Positions 1 to 9,601 of a DNA stretch of 35,002 bases are shown in pieces. Location: positions 592,828 through 627,829 of the forward strand of contig VHZZ01000002.1 of assembly GCA_009801015.1 (NCBI GenBank), read 5' to 3'. Every line of letters starts with the position of its first letter. The stretch's first letter is position 1. The translations under genes were made by a program, and so were the position numbers. Source of the DNA: Silene noctiflora (lineage: Eukaryota > Streptophyta > Magnoliopsida > Caryophyllales > Caryophyllaceae). The notes under the pieces were generated by a model. The model ran no database searches and was not told the DNA's origin. It worked only from the letters and a program-made list of their open reading frames with translations.

Positions 1-299
1 GAATATAGTTTTCATGCATCAGGTGAAACGAATAGGGTTAAAATTCAACCATAAATTCATATCTTAATGTTACCTAATCAAGTAAGTGAAACTAGCATCA
101 TAATCATATTAAACTTATTTCATATTAGTTTTATTTCATTATACAACACATTTATATAAATAATATTACCTTTTTATAGGGATTGTATTTATATATCGTC
201 TAAAGTCTTTAGTCAATAGATTGGTTATACCCCGTATTTCTAATATTCAATTTAAGCTTAATATGTGTAGTTATTTAATAATTATATGCAACTTTATTT

Positions 300-353
300 A
301 ATAATAGCACATACTATTACCCCGTACATTTTTTTGCACGGGTTTAAAACTAG
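300..353 (+). mobile_element. Helitron 3' terminus
   Basis: A short hairpin (CCCGT at 321-325 pairing with ACGGG at 338-342) is followed 7 bases later by CTAG and then T. A hairpin plus CTRR, inserted before T, is the usual 3' end of a plant Helitron. The 5' end is not seen and may lie outside the window. Confidence 0.55.
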
Positions 354-366
354 TTTAATGTAATAA

Positions 367-480
367 CTAGTTTTAATTCCCGTGAAAATTTCATGGGATT
401 TGTTCAATATTGTCTCATATTCACGTAACAATCCGTAATGATGAATATTAACTATAACATAATGGGCCCTTTTATTGGGC
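367..480 (-). mobile_element. Helitron 3' terminus, opposite orientation
   Basis: Read on the minus strand, a hairpin (379-397, CCCGTGA pairing with TCATGGG) is followed by CTAG (367-370) and T. It lies only 13 bp from the plus-strand terminus ending at 353, so two Helitron 3' ends meet here. The inner limit is not defined; 480 is a nominal bound. Confidence 0.45.
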
Positions 481-623
481 CTTAAGGCCCATCCAGCACT
501 TTCAAATCAATTAATCTTGTACAAAGTCGCATATTTGTAAAACGGATCTAAATTTAACAAAAACCATCACTCCTATTAAGGGTACAAATACTTATAAAAA
601 AAAGTGTTCTTATTTTGGTGATT

Positions 624-709
624 TTTTTTTTTTCGACAAAGGTAAACTGATATAAATTGGGAAGAAAGTTAATACAGACAACAAGAAAGAGGAACGTAGA
701 TATACAACC
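624..709 (-). mobile_element. 5'-truncated LINE-like retrotransposed fragment
   Basis: An 86-bp insert begins with a run of T (a poly(A) tail read on the minus strand) and is flanked by a perfect 24-bp direct repeat at 600-623 and 710-733. A long target duplication plus an A tail indicates target-primed reverse transcription. The body is too short for a safe family name; its 3' end resembles plant L1-type LINE ends. Confidence 0.7.
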
Positions 710-959
710 AAAAGTGTTCTTATTTTGGTGATTGATTCCTTAAAATGAGTACTAGTTAAGTATGCTAAATTCTATTTCACTAAGAAATCATAATTAATTT
801 CACCAAAAAAACTATGAAATCGTAATTGATGTCAAATCTCTTTAAGTTTTAAATTTGGATAGATATTCACATATTTCATGCTAAATAATCACAATCCCAA
901 ATGAAATAAAATCTTTTAGATATAATATTTAAAATCTAACCTGAACAACTGAACTTTAA

Positions 960-1190
960 TAGGAATAATTATAATAGTTGATCCTCAGTCATCACCTTAA
1001 GCTTTTGGTTGAGTTGGGTCATTTATCATGGTATCAGAGCCAGCGTAACCAGATGTCATCCGTAGTACTTGGCAAGGATCAAGTTGCTGATTTTATGACA
1101 TCTGTTCGACATTCCTTCTCCTTCGAGGTGGCTTCAACTTACCTCCCAGTTGGTCCTACCCTAAAGGATCTAAATTAGATCAGTTCAACT
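960..1190 (+). mobile_element. Fossil fragment of a Ty1/copia LTR retrotransposon
   Basis: The sequence ATGGTATCAGAGCC at about 1027-1040 is the initiator-methionine tRNA primer-binding site typical of plant copia elements, preceded by text resembling the end of a copia LTR. The following translated stretch faintly resembles the end of a copia polyprotein. The remains are short, rearranged and clearly broken, so this is an old relic and not an active element. Confidence 0.5.
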
Positions 1191-1293
1191 GCATTAATAC
1201 TTGTAAAATAACTACTTATAGTAAGTTATTTTATGATTTTATGTGAAAATATTTTATATGAGACATTCTCAAGTTGATGGATAGACGATCAAA

Positions 1294-1611
1294 TCTCCTA
1301 TATACTAAAAGATTAACACATTTCTAAATTTTCCCACTCAAATTTCTCGCCTAAGTGATATTTACTTGACAATATTTATTTCCTAATTAATTAGCCTTCA
1401 CTATATATATTCACTATTGAACAATATTTATCTCTTAATTAATTTTGTAACATAAATCATGGTTTAAATTTTACGCTAATAAAATATTTCCTTGGATTAT
1501 ATATACAAAATTCTACTCTTTTTAAAATGGAGATAAACTGCATTAGTTTAATTAATTGTCAAATTCTCTAATATTTGTATCTAAAATACTGTGCAATTGC
1601 ACGGCATCTAG
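1294..1611 (+). mobile_element. Short non-autonomous Helitron
   Basis: It starts with TC after an A and the Helitron-like CTATATACTAAAAGATTAAC, and ends with a palindromic stem (GTGCAATTGCAC, 1591-1602) followed by CTAG before a T. Length is 318 bp with no coding capacity. A related copy lies at about 10816-11150. The 3' end stops 10 bp before the TATA box of the dioxygenase gene. Confidence 0.75.
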
Positions 1612-1621
1612 TTATCTAACA

Positions 1622-1629
1622 CTATAAAT
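1622..1629 (+). promoter_or_regulatory. TATA box of the dioxygenase gene
   Basis: CTATAAATA begins here, about 118 bp before the proposed ATG at 1747, leaving a normal A-rich plant 5' leader of roughly 90 nt. It directly follows the Helitron that ends at 1611. Confidence 0.65.
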
Positions 1630-1746
1630 ACACCCTAATATAAAGTCTATGTAGTAGTAAATAAACATTAAACAGAGAAAAACATAGACCAAAATTTTAC
1701 ATAATACAATTACTTTTTTTATTTACCCATCTTGGTGAATCACATT

Positions 1747-4700
1747 ATGGAAACATTTGTTTCTGCATGGGCAAATGGTAAAAATTTACCACCCAAATAT
1801 GTGTTTCCACCTGGTAAAAGACCTGGTAATTACTGTGTTGTCCCTAAGTCAAAAACTACACCAGTAATAGATCTTGCAAATATGGACAGCCTTGATGATC
1901 GTACAAAAATAATTCAACAAATTCTTGAGGCTGCTCAAAATTATGGTGTCTTTCAGGTTCTTTATTATTATTATTACTAGTACAGATCCCGCGCCATTGC
2001 GCGGTATATAGAGTTTTTATTTTTTCAGTGTATCAAATTTGCACACCATAAATATTTAATATTTCTCTCTTTTGTATTTTGATATGAAACAAAAAATTTG
2101 AAATGGAAAACTAATCAAAGAGAATTAAGTTAAGGTGTGATTTTTTTTTTAAATGAATTTTTTTGTCACGAAACTAATAGTAAATACTAAATATGTGTCA
2201 AATTATTATTTACAGTAATATATTATTGCATTATTAAAAAATTTAGCAACATCTACAGTAATATATTATTGCATTATTAAAAAAATTAGCAACTTATAGT
2301 TTATAGTTTAAAACCAATTTTAATTTATTTTAATGAAAAAATCATAATTATGAATTTAATTAAATAATTAGAGTTTAATTATAAGAATATATTCATTGAA
2401 AATATAATAATGTAATGAAATAAAGTTTTACTTATTGTCTTATTTAGCTAGATGCCTTTTGGAGGGAAAACTAAGAGAATTTTTATTCTCTTAATAGTAA
2501 GGGGATTTCGCATTTTTTTTTTTTTTCAAAATTTTACTACCTCGTCGATCAATTGTTTATTTAGTTACTCGTTTGTAATTCTTGTGTACTCCCTACGTTA
2601 TTTTTTATAAGTCGTTTTAGGATGTACTCCGTATTGCATGAGTTAAGAAAGATTTTACAAAAATTAAAACTTAATGTATGCATGAATCTTGGAAATAGAA
2701 CGATAAATTTTTTATACCAATCAAATGAAAAAAAATGCCTAATTATCCTATATTTAATATTTTAGTACAGTATTTAAATTTTGTTGCCCATTCATGTCAT
2801 GTTTAACAATAAAATAGTGAAATTTGTCATTTTTAATTTAGTTTTTTTTTGTCAAATATTACTTTATATTTAGGATTATTGGTAAAAAAAAACTACCTTA
2901 TGTTATTTTTCTTGCTTTAGACTACCTTTATTTTCTTTTGGTTTGGTCAAAAACTACCTCTATTGAAAATATGGCGAGATTTGATCGATTTAGCCACATT
3001 AACCTATCTTACATGACTTGGTTAACATCAAACAACATTGATCAACTACATATAACCCCTAATTCACCCCCTAATTTAACTTCATATAAGCAAAATTTAT
3101 GTTTTCACATTTCAGTAATAACTTCGAACGTCTACGAAAGTTAAGCATAAGCACATTATGACTTCTCAAAGTCGTGCCTAAGCAAGATTAAAACGCAAAA
3201 GAGTCAAGAGAGATAGATTTCAACTAGAAAATTAGTCAAATTTGTCTACATTCTTACCGGTGGTATTTATTGACCAAAACAAAGAAAACAAAGGTATTTT
3301 TTTTAAAAAAAAAACCTTTTTAATTTGTTAAACTACACTCATTTTTCATAATTTCATTTTAAAAAAAAAAGTTGTGCTAGCTAAATATACATGGTGAAAA
3401 GTATTTGTCCGATTAATTTATTTCACTTACAAAGTATAAAGGTATAATATAATGGCTGGTATGTCCTTCTATTTCAATTTATTTCGACTTTTTGAACCAA
3501 ACGCTGCCTCGATAAATAACAGGTAATTAACCATGGAGTACCATTAAGTTTAATCAATGATACAAGAGTAGTTGTGAAGGAATTTTTAGACCTTCCATTT
3601 GAAGAAAAAGCAAGATTTTACACAAGGGATCTCAACAAAAAATTCATGTTATTCACAAGTAGTATTTCATATGATAAAGAAGAATTTCATTATTGGAGGG
3701 ATGTTATTAAACATTTTTGTACAATTCCTATGGAAGACTCCTTGCAACAATGGCCCTCCAAGCCTCTCCGGTACCGGTATTGTTTCATAATCTTATCGAA
3801 ATTTCACTTTATCTGTTTTAGTCAATTGTTTATTTTTTTATTATTTGTCAATATTATTTAAATCAAATATAAATAAATGATAGTTACAGACCTGATGAGC
3901 ATGTAGTTGTATCACCGGTATTGTTTCATAATCTTATCGAAATTTCACTTTATCTGTTTTAATCAATTGTTTACTATTTTATTATTTGTCAATGGTATTT
4001 AAATCAAATATAAATAAATGATAGTCACAGACCTGATGAGCATGTAGTTGAATCAACATTATATAATAAATCCGAAAATGTAGGAAACAAAATTGAAATT
4101 TTATTTTCTATTTTATAAGACAATTTGTAAACCTTAGGATTTCTTGATGTAAATCCAAAAGTTATATCACACAAGTACACAACTTACTTATCAATAAGTC
4201 TCTTTTTAAACAAATATATTTGGATATGTCCCTCTTAAGTTTAAAATGAATACTTCCATCTTAAATGAAAATTTGAAAATTATTTTTCAATCACGTTATA
4301 TTTATCTGTTTTAGTCAATTGTTTACTATTTTATTATTTGTCAGTAGTATTTTAATCAAATATAAATAAATGATAGTCACGGACCTAATGAGCATGTAGT
4401 TGTATCAAGGTTATATAGTAAATCCAAAAATGTAGGAAACAAAATTGAAATTTTATTTTCTATTCATGATTTTATAAGACAAAAATTTGTAAACCTTAGG
4501 ATTTCTTAATGTAAATCCAAAAGTTATATCACACAAGTACACAACTTATTTATCAATAAGTTAAATCAGAATGCCTACGAAATAACTAGATATTTAATTT
4601 ATACAAGTGAATTATTATTCTAACCGTCTTAAATTTAAAATAAATATTTCCATCTTAAACGAGAATTTGTGCTTATGTTTACATTTTAATTAACATTATT

Positions 4701-5402
4701 TGACAACCAAAATGAAATAAAAAGGATACAAAGAAAGTACTCGTAACAAAATAAAACAATTTTCAGGGACGTTGTTGCAAACTACATTGCAAATCAAAGA
4801 TTATTAGCATCAAGGATTTTCAATATGATTAGTGAAGGACTAGGTCTCGAACAAGGATATTTCGACAAAGGACTTTGTGAGGAGGGTAATTTTTCAGTTA
4901 ACCATTACCCGGCTTGCCCGGCTCCAAACTTAACCTTGGGAGCCGGGGAACATAATGATCCGGGCCTTATGACTATACTTCATCAAGACGAAGTCGAGGG
5001 ACTTCAAATTTTGAATAACGATGGCAATTGGACTCTTATTGAACCCAATCCGAATGCATTTGTCGTCATTGTTGGAACCCTACTTGAGGTATGTTACATA
5101 TACCCTTCATTTTACAACGACTTTTTCATTTGACTTTTTAAAGTCGACTAAGAGACCAAATTTTATTATCGGCATTTTAGGTTGTGAGCAATGGAAAGCT
5201 TAAGAGTGCGAAGCATAGAGTAGTAACAAACGCAACCAAAGATCGGACAACTCTCGGCTTTTTCAATGAACCGAGTAAGGATCGGACCGTAGGACCGGCT
5301 AAGGCACTTTTGAGCTCTGAAAATCCTCCAATTTGTGAGCCGGTACAATATGGAGATCTAATCAAAGCCGCTGTAGCTGCTTTCACGGGTGTGAAAGAGT
5401 GA
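1747..5402 (+). CDS. 2-oxoglutarate/Fe(II)-dependent dioxygenase, hyoscyamine-6-dioxygenase-like (4 exons)
   Basis: Soluble plant dioxygenase that should couple 2-oxoglutarate and O2 to oxidation of a small specialised metabolite; the substrate cannot be read from sequence. Exons by GT-AG and frame: 1747-1956, 3523-3776, 4767-5088 and 5181-5402, giving 335 residues, near the usual 335-360. The start ATG begins METFVSAW, typical of the H6H-like clade; the upstream in-frame TTG was rejected. The N-terminal domain holds PVIDL and, across exon 1/2, FQVINHGVP. The catalytic barrel has NHYPACP, Fe ligands H217-x-D219 and H274, and arginine R284 for 2-oxoglutarate. The last is R-T-T, where the usual motif is RxS. 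Intron 1 (1566 nt) holds a Helitron piece; intron 2 (990 nt) holds repeats. All exons are open, so it is probably functional. Family is sure, clade likely, substrate unknown. Confidence 0.9.
1977..2515 (-). mobile_element. Helitron fragment in intron 1 of the dioxygenase gene
   Basis: On the minus strand a GC-rich hairpin (CCGCGC pairing with GCGCGG, about 1989-2006) is followed by CTAG (1977-1980) and a T. The terminus closely matches the one at 13399. Similarity to that element resumes near 2400-2515, around the AAGAGAAT...ATTCTCTT stem. The right end is not clear, so the far boundary is approximate. Confidence 0.55.
2211..2296. repeat. 43-bp tandem duplication
   Basis: Two adjacent copies (2211-2253 and 2254-2296) beginning TACAGTAATATATTATTGC lie inside the intron-1 Helitron fragment. 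They differ at only a few bases. Confidence 0.75.
3773..4562 (+). repeat. Three-copy duplication in intron 2 that includes the splice donor
   Basis: A 141-bp unit beginning ACCGGTATTG at 3773 is repeated directly at 3914. A third copy, without the first bases, starts near 4302. Copies 2 and 3 share a longer tract, to about 4199 and 4562. The first unit contains the exon-2 donor (exon end 3776), so copy 2 carries a duplicate donor. Reading from the exon into the first unit meets a stop before the second donor, so the first donor is the sensible one. Confidence 0.8.
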
Positions 5403-6059
5403 AATGCCGTGTATTATTTATTATGAGTATTAAACATTTAGAGCTTAAATTAAATAAATTGTTATTTTATGTGTATGATTTTGGGCTAAGTACCTAAAAG
5501 TCTAAAACTTGTCTTATTATTAGTTTGGAGTTAACTTATTGTTTGAAAGCCTTTTATTAAGGTTTTTTTTTTTTTCGCATTTTATAAAAATAATATTTTA
5601 AATCCTGAATTTAAAGAAGACGTACTTTACAAACTGTCTAATATTTTAAGTTGGATAAAAAAAATATATATTTATGGATTCAAGGCCTACAAAAATTGCT
5701 TTAGCGATCAAGTGAAAATTAAAATATATGCCCGTTTTATAATTATAAAGGTTACAAACCGCTCGTAATAAATTAGAGAAATAATCAAGCCAGGACGTCA
5801 ATGATTTTTAATACTATGAAAAATAGCAACCCAAAAAAAAATATAAAATAAAATAACATGCATTGTACAAGAAATAGCAATATATGATTGTATTATTTTG
5901 CTGGAAATAATAATGAATGTTATTAGTTTCCTCAAAAAAAAAAAATTAATTAATGTGTTATTCGGAGGGATGCATAAATTTTTAACGATGCTTTATCCAT
6001 ACGCAGTTTTGATATTGGATGTTATGACCCATGGATTTTGATGATTTTTAATCCGGTGA

Positions 6060-6099
<40 letters not shown>

Positions 6100-6111
6100 C
6101 GATGCGTTTTA

Positions 6112-6145
<34 letters not shown>

Positions 6146-6457
6146 TAATAATAATAATAATAATAAAAGTTATAACCTGGGCAAAAAAATTCAAAGGGGA
6201 CGAACAAATATTAGTATAATATAAACTCGAAAAAATTTTGAATTTCATGATATCCGAAGGGGTGAGCTCCCATACTATAAGATGGGATTTACCGATGGAA
6301 CTCAACTCGAATATATTGACATTATAATAAGATCAACAAAACATCATGTAGGGTAAAAATCAAATAAAGGTAATACTCCATACAATTTATTATGTAAAAA
6401 TACATGGTAAAAAGTAAAAAGTAAAAACAAGCTAAAAAGCAAACTAATTAATTTAAT
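5403..6457. other. Intergenic region between the dioxygenase and small ERF genes
   Basis: AT-rich sequence between convergent genes, so it must hold both 3' ends; an AATAAATTG near 5451 could serve the dioxygenase. Apart from the AAT microsatellites at 6059-6166 I recognise nothing. The minus-strand open frame through the microsatellite is low-complexity and not a gene. Confidence 0.5.
6059..6166. repeat. (AAT)n microsatellite, two blocks
   Basis: Two runs of ATA/AAT trinucleotides (about 6059-6097 and 6112-6166) are separated by AAACGATGCGTTTT. The blocks are long enough to be length-variable. Confidence 0.9.
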
Positions 6458-6859
6458 TCAAAAGTGATTATTATTATTATATGATCCCATATCATGTTGT
6501 CCATCAAGAAGCTCCTCTAAGACATTATTATCCACATACTCAAACTCAATTACTTCCCTTTGATCTTCTTGTTCTCTAGAAGATGTTGTATTTTCTCTAA
6601 TTGAACAATTACCCATTTGATTATATTGTTGTTCATTAGGAAAATTTAATATGGCTAGGTGACCTCTTATGCTGAAGGCAGCTCGATCATATGCTCGAGC
6701 TGCCTCTTCAGCTGTATCAAATGTTCCTAACCATAATCGAGCTCCATTTCTCTTTGGATCTCGAATTTCAGCTGCGTACTTTCCCCATGGCCGTCTTCGA
6801 ACACCTCTATACTTTGAATTTGATTGTTTTTGTCTAATGTTATTGTCACTACCTTCCAT
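6458..6859 (-). CDS. AP2/ERF transcription factor, group IX, ERF096/ERF098-like
   Basis: Nuclear DNA-binding activator expected to bind GCC-box promoters in ethylene, jasmonate and stress responses. One uninterrupted exon of 133 residues, matching the small Arabidopsis ERF095-098 proteins (about 130-140). The AP2 domain spans residues 17-74: [34 protein letters not shown] and the RAAF helix. AAEIRD marks the ERF rather than the DREB subfamily. A C-terminal EDLL activation motif lies at 103-119 ([17 protein letters not shown]). The short N-terminus is normal for this subgroup. The C-terminal NNNN comes from an AAT run. A TATA box lies about 95 bp upstream of the ATG, next to a MITE. The frame is intact. 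I do not assign a one-to-one orthologue among ERF095-098. Confidence 0.95.
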   Translation of the reverse strand: MEGSDNNIRQKQSNSKYRGVRRRPWGKYAAEIRDPKRNGARLWLGTFDTAEEAARAYDRAAFSIRGHLAILNFPNEQQYNQMGNCSIRENTTSSREQEDQREVIEFEYVDNNVLEELLDGQHDMGSYNNNNHF

Positions 6860-6951
6860 TGATAATGTATAATTTGTATTGTTCTTTTATATGTTTATAT
6901 TGCTTAGGATAAAATTGGGAGTGTGCATATTATGTGGAAGATATAGATGTG

Positions 6952-6961
6952 TATTTATATG
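6952..6961 (-). promoter_or_regulatory. TATA box of the small ERF gene
   Basis: On the minus strand CATATAAATAC lies about 95 bp before the ATG at 6859. Sequence recognisable as MITE begins within about 10 bp on the upstream side. Confidence 0.6.
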
Positions 6962-6965
6962 GAGG

Positions 6966-7154
6966 GACACAGTGACGGACATTTATCTGTCACAAGCTGT
7001 AGACGGATAGTGTTTCTCTCGCAATAAAGCAAGTGGGAGGACAACTGGATAGGAAATGGAACATTCATGTTTGGTACTATTTGCATATTGTGAGAAAGAC
7101 ATTATCTGTTTTCAGCTTGTGACGGATAATGTCCGTTTTCAATGAGAATTTGTG
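6966..7154 (-). mobile_element. Mutator-like MITE, GACGGATAGTG group, upstream of the small ERF
   Basis: Inverted arms contain GTGACGGACATTTATC and GACGGATAATGTCCG, enclosing the AAAGCAAGTGGGAGG core typical of the group. The right end is the family terminus GAGAATTTGTG. The left end is eroded, so no 9-bp target duplication could be found. It fills the proximal promoter of the ERF gene. Confidence 0.75.
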
Positions 7155-7512
7155 TTAAAATAGATGGTGCGGTCAATGTTACTTGTCATGGCAGGCTTGA
7201 AAATAATCAAGGATTACAACAATTGACGGTCCAAGGTGACGGATGCTATTTAAAGATGTCTTATTAAAGGTTGAAATTACATTCAACGCCTTGGGGAACG
7301 AGAAATCTAACTACAATATTGAAAGTATTCTCTTATTAATTACCAACAAAATTAATAATCGGTCAATTCTAACAGTTGGTCTGTTTTGTTACGGAATTAT
7401 GACGGTTTTAAATGTGACTATTAACCAATGACGAAGTTATGTACGGGCCGGATGGGTCAGGGCCCGGGCAACGATTTAATAGTTAATTAGTATTTGAGAT
7501 GCATTTATGTCA
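7155..7512. other. Intergenic, no gene recognised
   Basis: Upstream region of the small ERF beyond the MITE. A 62-codon open frame (7243-7431) has no recognisable motif and no gene-like context. I see nothing else to name. Confidence 0.4.
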
Positions 7513-7965
7513 TACTCCCTTTGATTCAGACCAAAGGTAATATTGACTTTTTGGCACTATTTATGGCGGTAGAGAATCTTTGATATTATTTGTAAGGGCA
7601 ATTCTCATTTGTGACGGAAGGTATCCGTCACTTTGAGAAGACGGGTACCAAATTGTGAGACAAAAGACCCATGAGAGGAGAGAGGAAAGCAAGTGGAGGG
7701 GTGCCCCCACCTTTTGCTTTATTCGTTTTGTGAGTGGCATTACCCGTCACAAATACCGACCCGTCACAAGGGAGACGCTTTGTATTTGTAATATATAAGA
7801 GAAAATATAGTAATGTGGGATCTTGTTTGATTCATCGTAATGAATGATATAAGAATATCAAATTTTTATAATTTTTAATAATCTGTAACTAAAGATATTC
7901 ACATTGCAAAACGCGTCTCGGCAAGTGTGAAAAAATCAATGTTACCTTTGATTTGGATCAAATTT
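7513..7965 (+). mobile_element. Degenerate Stowaway-like element, interrupted by a MITE
   Basis: The left end reads ACTCCCTTTGATTCAGACC and the right end contains GTTACCTTTGATTTGGATC, an imperfect inverted pair typical of Stowaway ends. A Mutator-like MITE with a perfect target duplication sits inside (7596-7782). A relative with matching inner sequence surrounds a hAT copy at about 9970-10440. Confidence 0.55.
7596..7782 (+). mobile_element. Mutator-like MITE, subfamily A, 9-bp target duplication
   Basis: A 187-bp element begins GGGCAATTCTCATTTGTGACGG (first 20 bases relevant) and ends GGGAGACGCTTTG. It is flanked by a perfect TATTTGTAA repeat (7587-7595 and 7783-7791). A sister of 188 bp lies inverted at 19525-19712. 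It has no coding capacity. Confidence 0.88.
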
Positions 7966-8075
7966 TTATAAGAATATCAAATTTTTAGAATTTTTAATAA
8001 TCTGTAACTAAAGATATTCACATTGCAAAACGAGTGTAGTTATGTTTAAATTTTTATAAGAATATCAAATTTTTT
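7851..8075. repeat. 119-bp tandem duplication with a third partial copy
   Basis: Copies start AAGAATATCAAATTTTT at 7851, 7970 and 8058. The first two share the AATCTGTAACTAAAGATATT block, and the third is cut short. The duplicated block is the right part of the Stowaway-like element. Confidence 0.8.
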
Positions 8076-8838
8076 AAATTTTTTATGTATTGTTTCCATT
8101 ATTTTGTAATTGTGTTTCAACCCCTCTTACTATATTCCCCTTAGAATAATATTTTGCTCTATTTTTTTACACATACAGTATATACTTTGAATTATTTTAT
8201 GCTTGATTTCGTAATTTGTTCTCGCCCCCATTTCATAATGATTTTTTTCTCTTATCACCAAAAAAAACTTAAAAACAACACTTTAGTCTTTTAACCTTGT
8301 TTCATTAGTAGGATGCTTAAAAATATATCTTTGCGAAAGGTTTATTGCAACCAATAATAAAAGTATGTATAAAACAAGGTTATAAAATTATATTTTTCAG
8401 TATATTTAGGGCTAATTTACTTACGAAATTCTCAAAGTCGGAAATGAAATTCGGCCCCACCCACTCATAAAATGTAACCTCTTAAATAATGGTCACGTTT
8501 TTTTTTATTAAAATTGTCACATTTGGGTCTGTTACAAGTAAGAATTTGTACAATTTTAATCATTTGTTTACTTTTAAATAAAATACTCCTTAGAATATAA
8601 AAGGTAAACAAATATTTGGAATAGAGATTATCAAAGGACACTCGTTTAGACGGTTTAACTAAAGACAAATAGAAAATCAAATAGGAAACAATAACAGAAA
8701 AATTACTAGGTTACATTTATCTAGCTCAAGTTATCAACATTATCAACAATGTTATATATGTATTTAGGGTATGAAAATCGGGCTACAATGATACTCGAAA
8801 ATCAATGATCATGATTGATCGGGTTTCAGAATTTGTTA
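8076..8838. other. Gene-less AT-rich stretch
   Basis: Low-complexity AT-rich sequence with no recognisable coding frame. A 71-codon minus frame at 8465-8680 shows no known motif and is probably chance. Confidence 0.5.
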
Positions 8839-9034
8839 CTCCTTCCGTCCTAGTCATTAATTACTATTTAATTTTTTTGCAAATTTTATAGAATAAATAT
8901 GATCATAATTAATCGAGTTAATTCAAAACTTGTCATTCCCTAAATCGTGGTCAATAATTATCTATTTAATTTTTCCGCAAATTTCATCATAACCAAAGAT
9001 AATTAACTATTAATTACAGAGTAGAAAGAGTGAG
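8839..9034. mobile_element. Degenerate Stowaway MITE
   Basis: It starts CTCCTTCCGTCCTAGTCATT after TA and ends with AGAAAGAGTGAG before TA. The ends are imperfectly inverted, as in an old Stowaway (Tc1/mariner-type) copy. Confidence 0.5.
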
Positions 9035-9080
9035 TAATGCAAGAAAATCGACTTACATATTTGTTTACCTATTCTATTTA

Positions 9081-9158
9081 CAAAACGTCTTGCTTGTGAC
9101 AGTCACTATCTGTCTTCAGCTTGTGACGGATAGTGTCCGTCTTCAATGAAAATTTGTG
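9081..9158 (-). mobile_element. 78-bp minimal Mutator-like MITE, perfect 9-bp target duplication
   Basis: Only the two arms of the family remain: CAAAACGTCTTGCTTGTGAC at the left and TCAATGAAAATTTGTG at the right. The inner AAGTGGGAGG core is absent. A perfect TTCTATTTA duplication (9072-9080 and 9159-9167) shows that it moved as a unit and was not truncated in place. Confidence 0.88.
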
Positions 9159-9406
9159 TTCTATTTATTGGTGTCTCATTCTTTTATTTATCTTTTATAT
9201 TAAGCATATTTCCAATGAGTAATTAGATCATACACATCCAATCTGTCCACTTATCGTCCAATTATAATTACTTGAAATATTTTTCTCCTCTTTTTATTGT
9301 TTTTTACTGTTGTTTTTGCGTAAAAATCAAAGGTAAATAATTTTCCTAAACTCATACGATTGGACCATCATGATCATGTAGTTGAACATACATTAATTGT
9401 ATAACA

Positions 9407-9601
9407 CTAATTCTTATTTCAGACCGCAACTATCCATCTTAACCTTAAGACGGATAGTTGTCTCTCACAAACTTGCAAGTGAGGAGGCAAGTGGATGGGA
9501 AATGGATAGTCCCACTTGCCTCCCACTTGCAAGTTTGTGAGAGGGTCACTATCCGTCTTAAGGTTAAGACGGATAGTGGCCGTCTTAAGCAAGACGGACA
9601 C
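9407..9601 (+). mobile_element. Mutator-like MITE, subfamily C, long hairpin
   Basis: Long inverted arms carry TTAAGACGGATAGT repeats around the core CACTTGCCTCCCACTTGC. The right end is GTCTTAAGCAAGACGG. The target duplication is not clear. Sister copies lie at 11278-11425 and 28248-28413. Confidence 0.75.

Noticed and set aside
978-1178. Small host gene of 66 codons
   Set aside because: The adjacent copia primer-binding site and the weak resemblance to a copia polyprotein make a retrotransposon relic more likely.
3599-3790. Second frame over exon 2 of the dioxygenase
   Set aside because: A shadow frame; the family motifs and splice phases support the other frame.
5166-5386. Minus-strand frames over exon 4 of the dioxygenase
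   Set aside because: Antisense shadows of a well supported exon.
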